Assembly: GCF_009664975.1 (NCBI RefSeq)
Contig: NZ_WJXB01000018.1
Coordinates: 1-64,000 of the forward strand
Reading direction: 5' to 3'
Length of the DNA stretch: 64,000 bases
From: Paenibacillus monticola
GTDB lineage: Bacteria; Bacillota; Bacilli; Paenibacillales; Paenibacillaceae
Below, in pieces: positions 1-8,482 of this stretch. The notes beneath the pieces are model-generated. The model saw only the letters and a list, made by a program, of their open reading frames with translations. It was not told where the DNA came from and did not search any database. The stretch's first letter is position 1. Each line of letters begins with the position of its first letter. A program made the translations under genes and the position numbers.

Positions 1-55
1 TTAGGCATGCCGCCAGCGTTCGTCCTGAGCCAGGATCAAACTCTCCAATTTGTAT
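1..55 (-). rRNA. 16S ribosomal RNA, 5' end (partial)
   Basis: Read on the minus strand, the bases contain the universal 16S 5' sequence GAGAGTTTGATCCTGGCTC followed by GGACGAACGCTGGCGGC. Only about the first 55 nucleotides of the rRNA lie in the window; the rest continues past position 1. The exact 5' end is estimated by comparison with Bacillus 16S and may be off by a few bases. Confidence 0.97.
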
Positions 56-190
56 TGAAAAGAGCGATTGCTCATTTTGAAACATCTGACGAGAATTTAC
101 ATTCTCTAACCGACAAGTTCACTCAGCGTAAACGCTGTGAAACTCATCTTCTTTTGGATTTTACTTTCGTAAAATCCCACTCACTCGTTG

Positions 191-208
191 TTCAGTTTTC
201 AAAGATCA
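191..208 (-). promoter_or_regulatory. rRNA leader boxA-type antitermination element
   Basis: On the minus strand this reads TGATCTTTGAAAACTGAA, matching the boxA (TGNTCTTTGAAAACT) found in Bacillus rRNA leaders upstream of 16S. It lies between the rRNA promoter and the 16S start. Its role in Nus-factor antitermination is inferred from the family. Confidence 0.75.
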
Positions 209-253
209 AGTTCTCTCTTCAAGTCATCACTGCGTCTCAGCAGCGACCTTTAT

Positions 254-283
254 AATATATCACAGCACCCTTGTTTTAGTCAA
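254..283 (-). promoter_or_regulatory. rRNA operon promoter (proximal)
   Basis: On the minus strand there is a TTGACT -35 box (278-283), an 18-nt spacer and a TATATT -10 box (254-259). Transcription would start near 247 and run through boxA into the 16S gene. The match is strong and the position is right for an rRNA P2 promoter. Confidence 0.75.
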
Positions 284-359
284 CCTTTTTTTAATTTCTT
301 TTTTGGGTTAACTTCCAACTGCTTTTGAGGCAATTCGTCGTTTCAGAGGCACGAGTTAT

Positions 360-389
360 AATTTAACACATCATCTAGGAATGAGTCAA
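360..389 (-). promoter_or_regulatory. possible second (distal) rRNA promoter
   Basis: A second TTGACT -35 box (384-389, minus strand) is followed after 18 nt by TAAATT (360-365). Tandem promoters are usual for Bacillus-group rRNA operons. The -10 box is weaker than that of the proximal promoter. Apart from this and the terminator of the next gene, 284-515 shows no other feature. Confidence 0.45.
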
Positions 390-435
390 CTATAATATTC
401 GTTACAAATTCTATAGCTCACTTTTATAATGAATA

Positions 436-463
436 AACAAAAAAAGAGAGTGCTCAGACTCTC
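436..463 (-). terminator. intrinsic terminator downstream of ygxA
   Basis: Minus-strand hairpin GAGAGT-ctgagc-ACTCTC followed by a run of seven T. It lies just past the stop codon of the ygxA-like gene and upstream of the rRNA promoters. Confidence 0.75.
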
Positions 464-515
464 CCTATCCTAAACATTTTATCTCTATTTCATTCTATAT
501 ATTTTAAGCATGTCA

Positions 516-1394
516 CTACAAAGTATAACGAATAGTATAACCATCATCAGCAGTAGTATCAGCCCAAGATGTTATTTCTCGGACTAATGAACGGGACACC
601 AGCTTGCGTAGGACCAGTGGCAACTCAGCTTCCAGGTGACTCAAGCCTGAATGCTGCAGCAACTCTTTTATACTCCATGGCTCTTTACGTCCATTCAGGA
701 GCTTGAGAAGCATAGTGCAGCTATCAGCCATTTTGGACATAATTGAAAACTCGCAAGCCAGTAGCACAAGCTCTACTCGTTGCTCTAGCGTTTCTGTACT
801 GATCGTTAATTCTTCATACAATTTATGAACTGAACTGTTGAGACTCTTTACCTGCTCCCAAACTGCCGGATCCGGAAAACTCCCACTTTCACCCACTTCG
901 ATACGAGCCCAATGGTATAATGCCATTAATATACAGTTATAAGCATCCATAATGCAGCCTGCATCTAGATACCGTTTGGACTTCACGTACATATGCAAAA
1001 AACGGGCAAATTCCATAAAAAGCACCCGTTCTTTAAGTGGCCCGTCAAAGTGTAATATCTCCTGCCGCATATCCTTCAATATTCCTCGAGGGTCCCAGAT
1101 TAATTCGCCCGCCATCAGGCTGGTTATGAGTTCATTATTATCACCTGCCATAACAGCCCGCTCCAAAGCGGAAAGACCCACATGCAGCGTTTGAGTGCGC
1201 TTCGTACCGGCTATAGTATGAGTGACAATATGTTGCTGCTCCAACTCCTCGTGCAGCATTAATACCACCATATCAAATTCATGAAGAAGCACGCTTTGGT
1301 ATGGTGCGTTACCATTTCGCCGCAAGGCGACAGCCCCTAGAACATTCTCATCAAACGTTTCTCCACTTAATAAGGTCAAATTAGACAGTTCCAT
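516..1394 (-). CDS. ygxA: YgxA-type nucleotidyltransferase-like protein
   Basis: The protein has 292 residues from the chosen start. It resembles B. subtilis YgxA, a nucleotidyltransferase-fold family protein with a helical C-terminal half; no reaction is known for this family. The assignment rests on the position (directly upstream of an rRNA operon and beside ygzB and perR, as in B. subtilis), the length and the general sequence character. I start it at the ATG at 1394 because GGAGG lies 5 nt upstream. An in-frame ATG at 1430 has no such site. It diverges from ygzB across a 126-nt gap and ends in a good terminator. I do not see an obvious catalytic GS...DxD signature, so activity is uncertain. 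Confidence 0.82.
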   Translation of the reverse strand: MELSNLTLLSGETFDENVLGAVALRRNGNAPYQSVLLHEFDMVVLMLHEELEQQHIVTHTIAGTKRTQTLHVGLSALERAVMAGDNNELITSLMAGELIWDPRGILKDMRQEILHFDGPLKERVLFMEFARFLHMYVKSKRYLDAGCIMDAYNCILMALYHWARIEVGESGSFPDPAVWEQVKSLNSSVHKLYEELTISTETLEQRVELVLLACEFSIMSKMADSCTMLLKLLNGRKEPWSIKELLQHSGLSHLEAELPLVLRKLVSRSLVREITSWADTTADDGYTIRYTL

Positions 1395-1520
1395 GCTTCC
1401 CTCCATCAAATTTGGCGATTTTGCATCCATTCAGTTATAATTCACTTAATAATATTATTCTACAAATTGATACAAATTCCTTCTGTTAATCCAACTATAT
1501 TTAGTTAGGAGTAAACACAC

Positions 1521-1886
1521 ATGAAGTTTAAATCGGCCAAAATCAATGCTTTCCGTACATGGGGATTACTGCTTACTATGTTTGGAATGGGGCTTATGAT
1601 TTTTGGGACAGCAGGCATCGTATTTTGGGGTTCGGCAGGCAAAGTATTCGCTGCGATTGGACTCGTTATCGGACTAATCACTATGATGGCCAGTCTTGCA
1701 ATTTATTTCTGGGCTGGCATGTTATCAACTAGTGCTGTACAGGTAGAGTGTCCTGAATGTCATAAGCTGACCAAAATACTCGGCAAAACTGACCGCTGCA
1801 TGTTCTGTCATACCATTCTCACTCTCGATCCTGCACAGGCGAATATTACAGCAGAGCAGCTTGAAAAACAGCAGTTGAAGCACTAA
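1521..1886 (+). CDS. ygzB: YgzB / UPF0295 membrane protein with zinc-ribbon-like tail
   Basis: A 121-residue protein with two hydrophobic segments (about residues 13-35 and 40-66) followed by a soluble tail holding two CxxC pairs (CPEC near 75 and CMFC near 91), which could bind zinc. The layout and the AIYFWAGMLST-like stretch match the UPF0295 (YgzB) family. Its function is unknown. A TAGGAG ribosome-binding site lies 8 nt before the ATG. The gene sits between ygxA and the perR neighbourhood, as in Bacillus, and is read away from ygxA. It ends in a strong bidirectional hairpin. Confidence 0.88.
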   Translation: MKFKSAKINAFRTWGLLLTMFGMGLMIFGTAGIVFWGSAGKVFAAIGLVIGLITMMASLAIYFWAGMLSTSAVQVECPECHKLTKILGKTDRCMFCHTILTLDPAQANITAEQLEKQQLKH

Positions 1887-1906
1887 TACAATGCTACCTA
1901 ATACGA

Positions 1907-1933
1907 AAGGGGCTCCCACGATGGGAGCCCCTT
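1907..1933. terminator. bidirectional terminator between ygzB and the GH18 gene
   Basis: A perfect stem AAGGGGCTCCCA / TGGGAGCCCCTT with a 3-nt loop separates two convergent genes. It can serve both strands. The U tracts are short. Confidence 0.8.
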
Positions 1934-1954
1934 AGTTATGTCTATGTGAATATA

Positions 1955-3676
1955 TTAATTCTGAATTTCTTTTAATGCTTCCCAAGCATCCTGGATGGCG
2001 AAGCTGCGGTTCCAGGCTCCAATCCCACCAAGTCCCAAAGACTTGGCCAACTCAACTCTCGCTTTAAGAGATACCTTATCTTCAATCCATATTTTACGTA
2101 GAATGCCGTCTTCCTTATACTCTATATAATTCTGTCCTGCATCCTTATCCAATGTTGGCTTAAGCTTCTTATCAGCAAGAATTTTCTGAACGGCCTTCAT
2201 GCCGACAGCCTTGGAGCTTACCTTTGTCTTACCCTTTACCTCAGTCTCCGACCAGATGCGCGTATACAATGGGACACCGAGAATTAGCTTCTCAGGCGCT
2301 ACACCGTCTTCTTCTATAATACGGCTTAGGGAGCTTTCCACCCAAGGTAGTGAAGCAACTGAGCCGGCAATAGGACTGGCAGCCCAGTGCTCATCATAGG
2401 CCATAACAATTAGAAAATCAGTCACTGTTGCTAGTGCCCTCCGATCTAGAAATAAGGACCACATTTCACTGTTGGATTTAGGTGTAACATCCATTGAGAC
2501 GATCAAATTCTTGGCCTGTGCCATAGGCTTCAGTTCCCGCATAAACTGCGTAACATTCTCTCCATCTTTCGTGTACACATTCTCAAAGTCGATATTAATA
2601 CCGTCCAGCTCGTATAAATCAGCGTATTCCAGCATCTGGACGATCGTGTTCATCCGCTTCTCATAGCTGGATAAAGCACCAGTAGTCAAATCGGATTCAA
2701 AGCTATTGCTCAGTAAACCCCATACTTCCATACCTTGGTTATGAGCCCACTTCACATAGGTAGTATCGCCCTTGCTGCGTACATTCCCATTAATATCAAT
2801 AATACTAAACCAGGTTGGGCTAACGACATTCACCCCCGGCAGCTTCCCTATTGAATCCGGATCAGGCTTGCGTTCATAGACAGCCTCGAAGAACATATTA
2901 ACGGGCTTCCCCTTCCAGCTCCGTTCAGCCCGTGATGGGGTGGAAGGCTTCTGTTCCACTGTCTTTTGACCATCAAGAACAATCCCGCTGGCCTGAACAT
3001 ATCCCGTGTAGCCGCTGCTCATCTGAACATACAGCCAGTCCTTGTTGTCTCCGTTCCAGATTCTCACTACTGCTCCCGGAGGCATATCGGCCACAATCGG
3101 CGCATGAATCGATGCCTCACTGCGCAAAGCCTTTGCCTTGTCGCCCTTCTCACCCTTTACCTTACCAAGCGGTACAGTCTCTCCAGCGGTCATTAAGAGA
3201 ACAGCGCCTGTTTCTGTATCCTCCTGTACTTCGAACCCGTAGAGGTCCTGCAAAGTGTCCGCAGGAAGATACGTTAGAGCACCCTTTTCTTCAGGAGCAA
3301 GACGCAGTTGCAGCGGCTTATTATTCAGGCTTGCGTCTTTCGAATTCTCCTGCATATACAAAAGACTGGTATCTGTTGATAGAATGACTGATTTAGTTGC
3401 CTCTTCATAACGAATAGATGAATCCACATATTTCTGCAATAATGGTAGCGGCAAAAGCAAGCTATCACCTGTGCCCGAAGCAGAAAAACCAGTTAGTTCC
3501 CCTTTAACAAAGATAGGCTGTTCCAAACCTTTCCAATCAGGGTCAATGTGCAATCGGTTTGGTAATACAAAAAAGACAATCCAGTAAGCTGCGGCTGCAA
3601 CGATCAAAAGTCCAAGCAGGCGGCGAAAAAGAAGTCCGCGCTTGTTGACACGTCTTTGTCTCTGTCTTCTGTCCAA
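1955..3676 (-). CDS. membrane-anchored glycosyl hydrolase family 18 protein with SH3-like domain
   Basis: A 573-residue protein predicted to act outside the membrane on chitin-like or peptidoglycan-like glycans. It has a basic N-terminus, one membrane anchor (about 19-38), a region resembling the copper-amine-oxidase-N-type domain (about 60-160), a bacterial SH3 domain (about 167-234) and a GH18 barrel (about 256-570). The catalytic motif DGINIDFE places the proton-donor Glu at about 365. The start is TTG at 3676: GGAGG lies 9 nt upstream, and the codons further upstream look non-coding and lack a site. Spore-cortex and cell-wall GH18 enzymes such as YaaH have related architectures, but those carry LysM domains instead. 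A strong terminator isolates it from perR, so it should have its own promoter. Confidence 0.85.
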   Translation of the reverse strand: MDRRQRQRRVNKRGLLFRRLLGLLIVAAAAYWIVFFVLPNRLHIDPDWKGLEQPIFVKGELTGFSASGTGDSLLLPLPLLQKYVDSSIRYEEATKSVILSTDTSLLYMQENSKDASLNNKPLQLRLAPEEKGALTYLPADTLQDLYGFEVQEDTETGAVLLMTAGETVPLGKVKGEKGDKAKALRSEASIHAPIVADMPPGAVVRIWNGDNKDWLYVQMSSGYTGYVQASGIVLDGQKTVEQKPSTPSRAERSWKGKPVNMFFEAVYERKPDPDSIGKLPGVNVVSPTWFSIIDINGNVRSKGDTTYVKWAHNQGMEVWGLLSNSFESDLTTGALSSYEKRMNTIVQMLEYADLYELDGINIDFENVYTKDGENVTQFMRELKPMAQAKNLIVSMDVTPKSNSEMWSLFLDRRALATVTDFLIVMAYDEHWAASPIAGSVASLPWVESSLSRIIEEDGVAPEKLILGVPLYTRIWSETEVKGKTKVSSKAVGMKAVQKILADKKLKPTLDKDAGQNYIEYKEDGILRKIWIEDKVSLKARVELAKSLGLGGIGAWNRSFAIQDAWEALKEIQN

Positions 3677-3821
3677 GATATATATCCTCCAGATCGTAGC
3701 TGAATTTATAAAAGAAACGGCATTTGCCGACTTTAAGTATACGCTTGCGTAACCTATTTGGTTTCGCATAACCCGAATAATTGGCAGTTATCGCAGTTAT
3801 CTTTCAGCAAGAGCAGTATTC

Positions 3822-3867
3822 AAAAAAAATAACGTGAGTCCTCCGTCTTCGGATTCCGCACGTTATT
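3822..3867 (-). terminator. intrinsic terminator of perR
   Basis: Minus-strand stem AATAACGTG...CACGTTATT, with an inner TCCG/CGGA pairing, is followed by eight T. It lies 77 nt past the perR stop codon. Confidence 0.85.
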
Positions 3868-3943
3868 AATAGGTGAGCAATATGTCTTATAGCCCGGAAA
3901 TACGCTGCAACAGGACCTAAGCCATTCTGTTATGCTGTACTTC

Positions 3944-4384
3944 TTAATGCTGCTTATCTCTGCAGTACTTACATACCCCATAAAGTTCCATGCGTAATCC
4001 ATTAATCTTAAAGCCTGTAGCCTGCTCCGCACGAAGCTCTACATCATGAAGCGATGGATAGCTGAAATCTTCAATCTTACCGCAAACCTGGCAGATCACA
4101 TGATAATGATCAGACACATTAGCGTCGAAACGGCTGGAGTTATCACCGTAGGTCAACTCGCGAACCATACCGGCTTCCATGAACATTTTTAGATTGTTGT
4201 ATACGGTTGCTACGCTCATACTCGGGAACTTCGGCTCTAACGCCCGGTATATATCATCCGCCGTGGGATGATTCATAGCTTCCATTAAATAAGTAAGAAT
4301 CGCATGACGCTGGGGCGTAATACGGACACCGGTTGTCTTCAATTGTTCCAAAGCATGTTGTACGCCACTACCCATCAATGCCAC
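3944..4384 (-). CDS. perR: peroxide-stress repressor PerR (Fur family)
   Basis: A 146-residue Fur-family metalloregulator closely resembling B. subtilis PerR. The N-terminal winged helix contains GVRITPQRHAIL and the recognition-helix segment SVATVYNNLK. The structural zinc site is Cys98, Cys101, Cys138 and Cys141. The regulatory Fe/Mn site residues are all present: His39, Asp87, His93, His95 and Asp106. In the family, iron-catalysed oxidation of the two histidines matching His39 and His93 releases DNA and induces peroxide defence. The start shown is GTG at 4384; an ATG three codons in (4375) is an alternative with GGTGG 5 nt upstream. A sigma-A promoter and a Per-box-like palindrome lie directly upstream, consistent with autoregulation. 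Confidence 0.95.
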   Translation of the reverse strand: MALMGSGVQHALEQLKTTGVRITPQRHAILTYLMEAMNHPTADDIYRALEPKFPSMSVATVYNNLKMFMEAGMVRELTYGDNSSRFDANVSDHYHVICQVCGKIEDFSYPSLHDVELRAEQATGFKINGLRMELYGVCKYCRDKQH

Positions 4385-4423
4385 CGCCTTCTTTTAGAAA
4401 ACATAATATAGACTCTACTTTTA

Positions 4424-4453
4424 ATTGTAAGACCGGCCTTTGAACGTTGTCAA
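4424..4453 (-). promoter_or_regulatory. perR promoter (sigma-A type)
   Basis: On the minus strand, TTGACA (4448-4453), an 18-nt spacer and TACAAT (4424-4429) precede perR. The Per-box candidate lies just upstream of the -35 box. Confidence 0.7.
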
Positions 4454-4466
4454 CGAGGTCTGTACA

Positions 4467-4481
4467 TTATATTCATTATTA
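4467..4481. promoter_or_regulatory. Per-box/Fur-box-like palindrome upstream of perR
   Basis: TTATATTCATTATTA matches the PerR consensus TTATAATnATTATAA at 12 of 14 specified positions. It sits 14 nt upstream of the perR -35 box. Binding by PerR is inferred; Fur and Zur boxes share this 7-1-7 pattern. Confidence 0.5.
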
Positions 4482-4501
4482 TATAATAAAAATTACTTAT
4501 T

Positions 4502-6460
4502 TCAATATTTCATCACATTTAAACTACTGTTTCCTTCGATATGGACTTTGTGTTCTCCATTCCCAGCTTTCCCAGAGATCGTCTTTTTATCAATAAGCAG
4601 TCCTGGGTAATCAGAAACGATATCACCATATCCACTCGAGCCTTCCACCTTATAATCTCCTACCAAAGGTAAAAAGACGCTGATATCACCAACCGCGCTG
4701 TAAATATCCCAATCTCCTCCAAGTAAATCAGAACGCACATTAATTCCGCCATTCAGGGATTCTGCATGCAGATTTGATCTGGCACCATCAACCTCCAAAT
4801 TGCCATTCTTACTGGAAATATCCACTTTATCCCCATTATTGATGGCACCTACATTGCCAACAGCCGTTGACAACTTAAGAGGCCCTGTTACGTCCCAAGC
4901 ATTCATGTCACCACCACTCGTTGACAGATCAACGCTTCCTTGAACCCCTCTGACCCGTACAGCCCCGTTAAGCGTTTTTCCTTTAACCTCGCCTAATATG
5001 CGGTGCAGAATAAGCTGCCCATTCCCGGTTTCCAGTGAGATATCTTCAATTGCTTCCACGTTCTGCAAGGTAATGCCACCGTTCATTGTCCTAATATCCA
5101 GATTAAATCGGCGGTCCTCCGGAAGAGAAATATCCAAATTCATGCGTGGCTGGCGTTTGCCGGAATCACCGTATGCCTTGCTCTCGGGGGTAATCTTGAT
5201 GGTTGACCCTGGTGTAGCATCTACAAAGGACTGGTCAGAGATTGCTTCAGCCATAACTCCCTCTAACTGATCTACCCAAACTGTAGTCACGATCTCAATA
5301 TCCTCTACCGGAGCACGATGCACTAAAATATCTCCGTTGATACCATCGATCGATATCTTGGCCGTATCTAGTTCGACAGGAATAATTAATGGCGCTTTCT
5401 GAAACTTGTTGCCTTCTGCCTCACCGTAATCAACTGCTGCTGCGGTCAGGTTAAGACTGACTCGATTCCACAAATGCAAGTAATGTTCTTGCTCGGCTAC
5501 GATAAATATACTAGCAGCTAATAATATGGCGGATAGTAATCCGCGCAAATCCAGTCTGGTTCTAGCTCCTGTTACGTCAGAATTCGAACGGTGACGGTTG
5601 AAAAAGAATATTAGCAGGTACTCAATTCCCCATAGCACAGGTATAACCGGCCACCACTTCAGCAGCAGAAGCATAAAATCAGTTCCCTCTCGCCAATCCA
5701 GATACAAGGGAACTCCGACACCAATAAGCAGCAGGGACGCCGTAAATCTTCCGACCCGGCGGTTACGACGTTCGGCGTTCTTACGCCGGTGAAATCCTCT
5801 AGTAATCTCTCTAGCTCCAAGTAATAAGCCAAAGCACACTAAGGCTGCTGCAGTTGCCGCTTCTGCATAATGCTCAATGAAGAATTGCAGCCATTCTGGC
5901 TTTTGTCGAAATAGAAAGAGCATAACTCCTCCGAGCAGCAACAACAGTCCAAACGAAATGCCGGGTTCACTAACAAATTTACGCCGTTTGGTATCCGCAG
6001 CATTATCTAATAGAATTTCAGAATCTTGATCCTCAGGGAAACGAAGAATCCGGTCTGCGGATTGCAGCACATCGAACACATTATAGAAATATAGTGCCGG
6101 AATCAGCAGTGCTAATAAAATAAGCAATGGAACATTGATCTGCATCCCTATAGAGGAGAAATAGAGTAATGCTGCGATATCCAGCAGAATCAGAAAAATA
6201 AAAGAAATCCCTTTGCGGAGAAGCCCGAAATATAAATGCCCGCTGCCAGGGATGATCGCTGCCAGTAATCCGGCAATAAATTTGCGTTTCCGGGTATGTC
6301 TCTTCAGACGCGGCGAAATTAATTGAGTCTGAGATCCGAGTTCTGCAGACTCCGGCTCGCCAGGATCACGCTGATCTTCATCAATAGGAAGCATTGTAGA
6401 TTCATCTTTCATTTCGGGACTCCTCCTTTCATAGCTGGGTGTATAGGCCTCGTTATTCAA
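4502..6460 (-). CDS. multi-pass membrane protein with DUF4097-like beta-helix tail
   Basis: A 652-residue protein. An acidic, soluble N-terminus (1-55) is followed by a cluster of hydrophobic segments from about 60 to 330 with short charged loops, then a long extracytoplasmic region (about 350-652). That region is built of repeated short beta-strand units of the type G-x-[IV]-x-[VL]-x-N-x-x-G, typical of the DUF4097 putative adhesin beta-helix. The first hydrophobic stretch, AGLLAAIIPGSGHLYFG, resembles a TM2-type hairpin. The start codon overlaps the stop of the upstream acetyltransferase by 4 nt, so the two are co-translated. In Firmicutes such proteins often occur with envelope-stress systems; no function can be read directly here. 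Confidence 0.8.
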   Translation of the reverse strand: MNNEAYTPSYERRSPEMKDESTMLPIDEDQRDPGEPESAELGSQTQLISPRLKRHTRKRKFIAGLLAAIIPGSGHLYFGLLRKGISFIFLILLDIAALLYFSSIGMQINVPLLILLALLIPALYFYNVFDVLQSADRILRFPEDQDSEILLDNAADTKRRKFVSEPGISFGLLLLLGGVMLFLFRQKPEWLQFFIEHYAEAATAAALVCFGLLLGAREITRGFHRRKNAERRNRRVGRFTASLLLIGVGVPLYLDWREGTDFMLLLLKWWPVIPVLWGIEYLLIFFFNRHRSNSDVTGARTRLDLRGLLSAILLAASIFIVAEQEHYLHLWNRVSLNLTAAAVDYGEAEGNKFQKAPLIIPVELDTAKISIDGINGDILVHRAPVEDIEIVTTVWVDQLEGVMAEAISDQSFVDATPGSTIKITPESKAYGDSGKRQPRMNLDISLPEDRRFNLDIRTMNGGITLQNVEAIEDISLETGNGQLILHRILGEVKGKTLNGAVRVRGVQGSVDLSTSGGDMNAWDVTGPLKLSTAVGNVGAINNGDKVDISSKNGNLEVDGARSNLHAESLNGGINVRSDLLGGDWDIYSAVGDISVFLPLVGDYKVEGSSGYGDIVSDYPGLLIDKKTISGKAGNGEHKVHIEGNSSLNVMKY

Positions 6461-6927
6461 TGTGTACCACTCCGATGAAATTCAATTAATTCCACCCCAG
6501 GAACCACTTCCTCCAATCCAACGGCAATAAATCCGTGTTTGGTGTATAAAGTAACTGCCGGGATATTCAGTTTGCCAGTTGATACTATAAACTGCTCCAT
6601 TCCTTCATAACGCTTGAAGACATATTCTAAGAGGCGGCCTGCCACTCCTTGGCGAAAATAGCCCGGGTCGACCATCATTCTTGTAATGGTCAGTTTCCCC
6701 GGTGACTCTTCCTCTGTAGCAACAGCCCCCATCAGGTCATTGTTACTATCGAAGCAGCCATAGAATTCCTCTTTAACGTGTCTCAGCATATCTCTGGTCT
6801 CCAGCAGCGGCGGAATCTCATGGAATCCTATAAGCTCCGCTTCGAGACGGTAGGCTTGATGCTGAAGGCTCCACAGTTCATTAACGGTGCTGTCATCCTG
6901 CAGGTTTAGCTTAATAATTGTATCCAT
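6457..6927 (-). CDS. GNAT-family N-acetyltransferase
   Basis: A 156-residue GNAT-fold acetyltransferase. It shows the acetyl-CoA-binding segment MMVDPGYFRQGVAGRLLEYV (motif A, R/Q-x-x-G-x-A) and a C-terminal NIPAVTLYTKHGF segment (motif B). The substrate is not deducible. I chose the ATG at 6927 because AAGGGG lies 9 nt upstream; the in-frame GTG at 6933 would be too close to that site. Its stop codon overlaps the start of the downstream membrane-protein gene (ATGA), so the two form an operon. Confidence 0.88.
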   Translation of the reverse strand: MDTIIKLNLQDDSTVNELWSLQHQAYRLEAELIGFHEIPPLLETRDMLRHVKEEFYGCFDSNNDLMGAVATEEESPGKLTITRMMVDPGYFRQGVAGRLLEYVFKRYEGMEQFIVSTGKLNIPAVTLYTKHGFIAVGLEEVVPGVELIEFHRSGTH

Positions 6928-7017
6928 CCGCACATTCCCCTTATATGCTACGAAGAGCCTGCCGTTGTCGACAAGCCCTAAGTTTATATTACTAAAGTAT
7001 ATACCCTAAATTAAGAA

Positions 7018-8451
7018 TTAGCTGTTTAGTACCTCAGCTAGCAACTTATTCGCGAGGCCCGGATTTGCTTTCCCTTTACTTTCTTTCATAACCTGTCCAA
7101 CAAGGAAACCAATCGCCTTCTGTTTGCCAGCTTTATAATCTTCTACAGATTGCGGATTGGCCGCTACGACCGCTTCAACAATCCCTTTGATCGCACCCTC
7201 ATCGCTGATCTGAACTAATCCCTTGTCCTCAACAATTGCCCCTGGTAAATTCCCGCTCTCCAGCATCTCCTTGAAGACAATCTTGGCAATCTTGTTACTG
7301 ATAGTTCCGCTTGCAATCAGACCAATCATCTCGCCCATTCCTTGGGGAGTAATCTTTACCTGCGACAATTCCAGATTGTTGCCATTCAGATAGGCCAGCA
7401 ACTCGCCCGTAATCCAGTTAACTACAGCTTTGGCATCCTGCGTGTAGGCAAGACTTCCCTCAAAGAAATCTGCGAGCAGCTTGGAGGATGTGATTACACC
7501 AGCATCATATGCTGTGAGGCCATATTCCTCACTGTAACGAACCTGGCGCGCATCAGGAAGTTCTGGAATGGTGGCGCGGATGGATTCTTTCCATGCATCC
7601 TCGATATGCAGTACAATCAGATCCGGGTCTGGAAAATAACGGTAATCATGAGCCTCTTCCTTGCCGCGCATGGATAAGGTTTGGCCTCCAGCTTCATCCC
7701 AGCGGCGTGTTTCCTGTATAACAATTCCACCATCATCCAATATCTCGGCTTGGCGGATCTGTTCATATTCCAAACCGCGCAGCACGCCACGGAATGAATT
7801 CATATTCTTAAGTTCCGCACGAATACCGAACTCTTCCCGTCCTTCTGGACGCAAGCTGATGTTCGCATCGCAGCGCATCGATCCCTCTTCCATCTTAACA
7901 TCGGATACGTCGCAGTACTGCATAATAGCCCGAATCTTCTCCAGATAGGCACGGGCTTCCTCCGGGGAGCGCAGATCTGGCTCGGATACGATCTCAATGA
8001 GTGGAGTTCCGACCCGGTTGAAATCAACGAGTGAAGCAAAACCGCCGTCTACATGGGTCAGCTTACCGGCATCTTCCTCCAAATGAAGACGTGTGATACC
8101 GATTCGTTTGATTTCTCCGTTCACTTCAATATCAATCCAGCCATTCAGGCCGATCGGCTGATCATACTGCGAAATTTGATAGGCCTTCGGTGAATCGGGA
8201 TAAAAGTAATTTTTGCGATCGAACTTACTAACATCACCAATGGTACAATTCAGCGCCATCGCTGCTTTCATTGCATATTCTACCGCCTGGCGGTTCAGCA
8301 CCGGCAGTACGCCAGGATGTCCCAGGCAGACAGGACAAGTGTGTGTATTAGGCGGAGCGCCAAATTCAGTGGAGCATCCGCAAAAAATCTTGGATTTCGT
8401 ATGAAGCTCCACATGAACTTCCAGTCCGATGACCGTTTCGTATTTAGACAT
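7018..8451 (-). CDS. gatB: Asp/Glu-tRNA amidotransferase subunit B
   Basis: A 477-residue GatB. With GatA and GatC it converts Glu-tRNA(Gln), and where needed Asp-tRNA(Asn), to the amidated tRNA in the cytoplasm. GatB holds the kinase-like site that phosphorylates the misacylated tRNA, and its helical YqeY-like tail binds tRNA. Visible features are [16 protein letters not shown] at the start, a four-Cys zinc site (CGCS and CPVC), [29 protein letters not shown] and the C-terminal [19 protein letters not shown]. The start is the ATG at 8451, matching family N-termini. An upstream in-frame extension to 8532 runs back into the gatA end and lacks homology. It is the last gene of gatCAB. Confidence 0.96.
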   Translation of the reverse strand: MSKYETVIGLEVHVELHTKSKIFCGCSTEFGAPPNTHTCPVCLGHPGVLPVLNRQAVEYAMKAAMALNCTIGDVSKFDRKNYFYPDSPKAYQISQYDQPIGLNGWIDIEVNGEIKRIGITRLHLEEDAGKLTHVDGGFASLVDFNRVGTPLIEIVSEPDLRSPEEARAYLEKIRAIMQYCDVSDVKMEEGSMRCDANISLRPEGREEFGIRAELKNMNSFRGVLRGLEYEQIRQAEILDDGGIVIQETRRWDEAGGQTLSMRGKEEAHDYRYFPDPDLIVLHIEDAWKESIRATIPELPDARQVRYSEEYGLTAYDAGVITSSKLLADFFEGSLAYTQDAKAVVNWITGELLAYLNGNNLELSQVKITPQGMGEMIGLIASGTISNKIAKIVFKEMLESGNLPGAIVEDKGLVQISDEGAIKGIVEAVVAANPQSVEDYKAGKQKAIGFLVGQVMKESKGKANPGLANKLLAEVLNS

Positions 8452-8482
8452 AAGTAATTCCATTCCCTCCTTCAAAAGCTTA

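Noticed and set aside
7-255. An open frame across the 16S start and rRNA leader
   Set aside because: The DNA is rRNA and leader on the other strand.
2932-3387. A 151-codon plus-strand frame opposite the GH18 gene
   Set aside because: It overlaps the SH3 and linker region of a well-supported gene and has no site or family resemblance.
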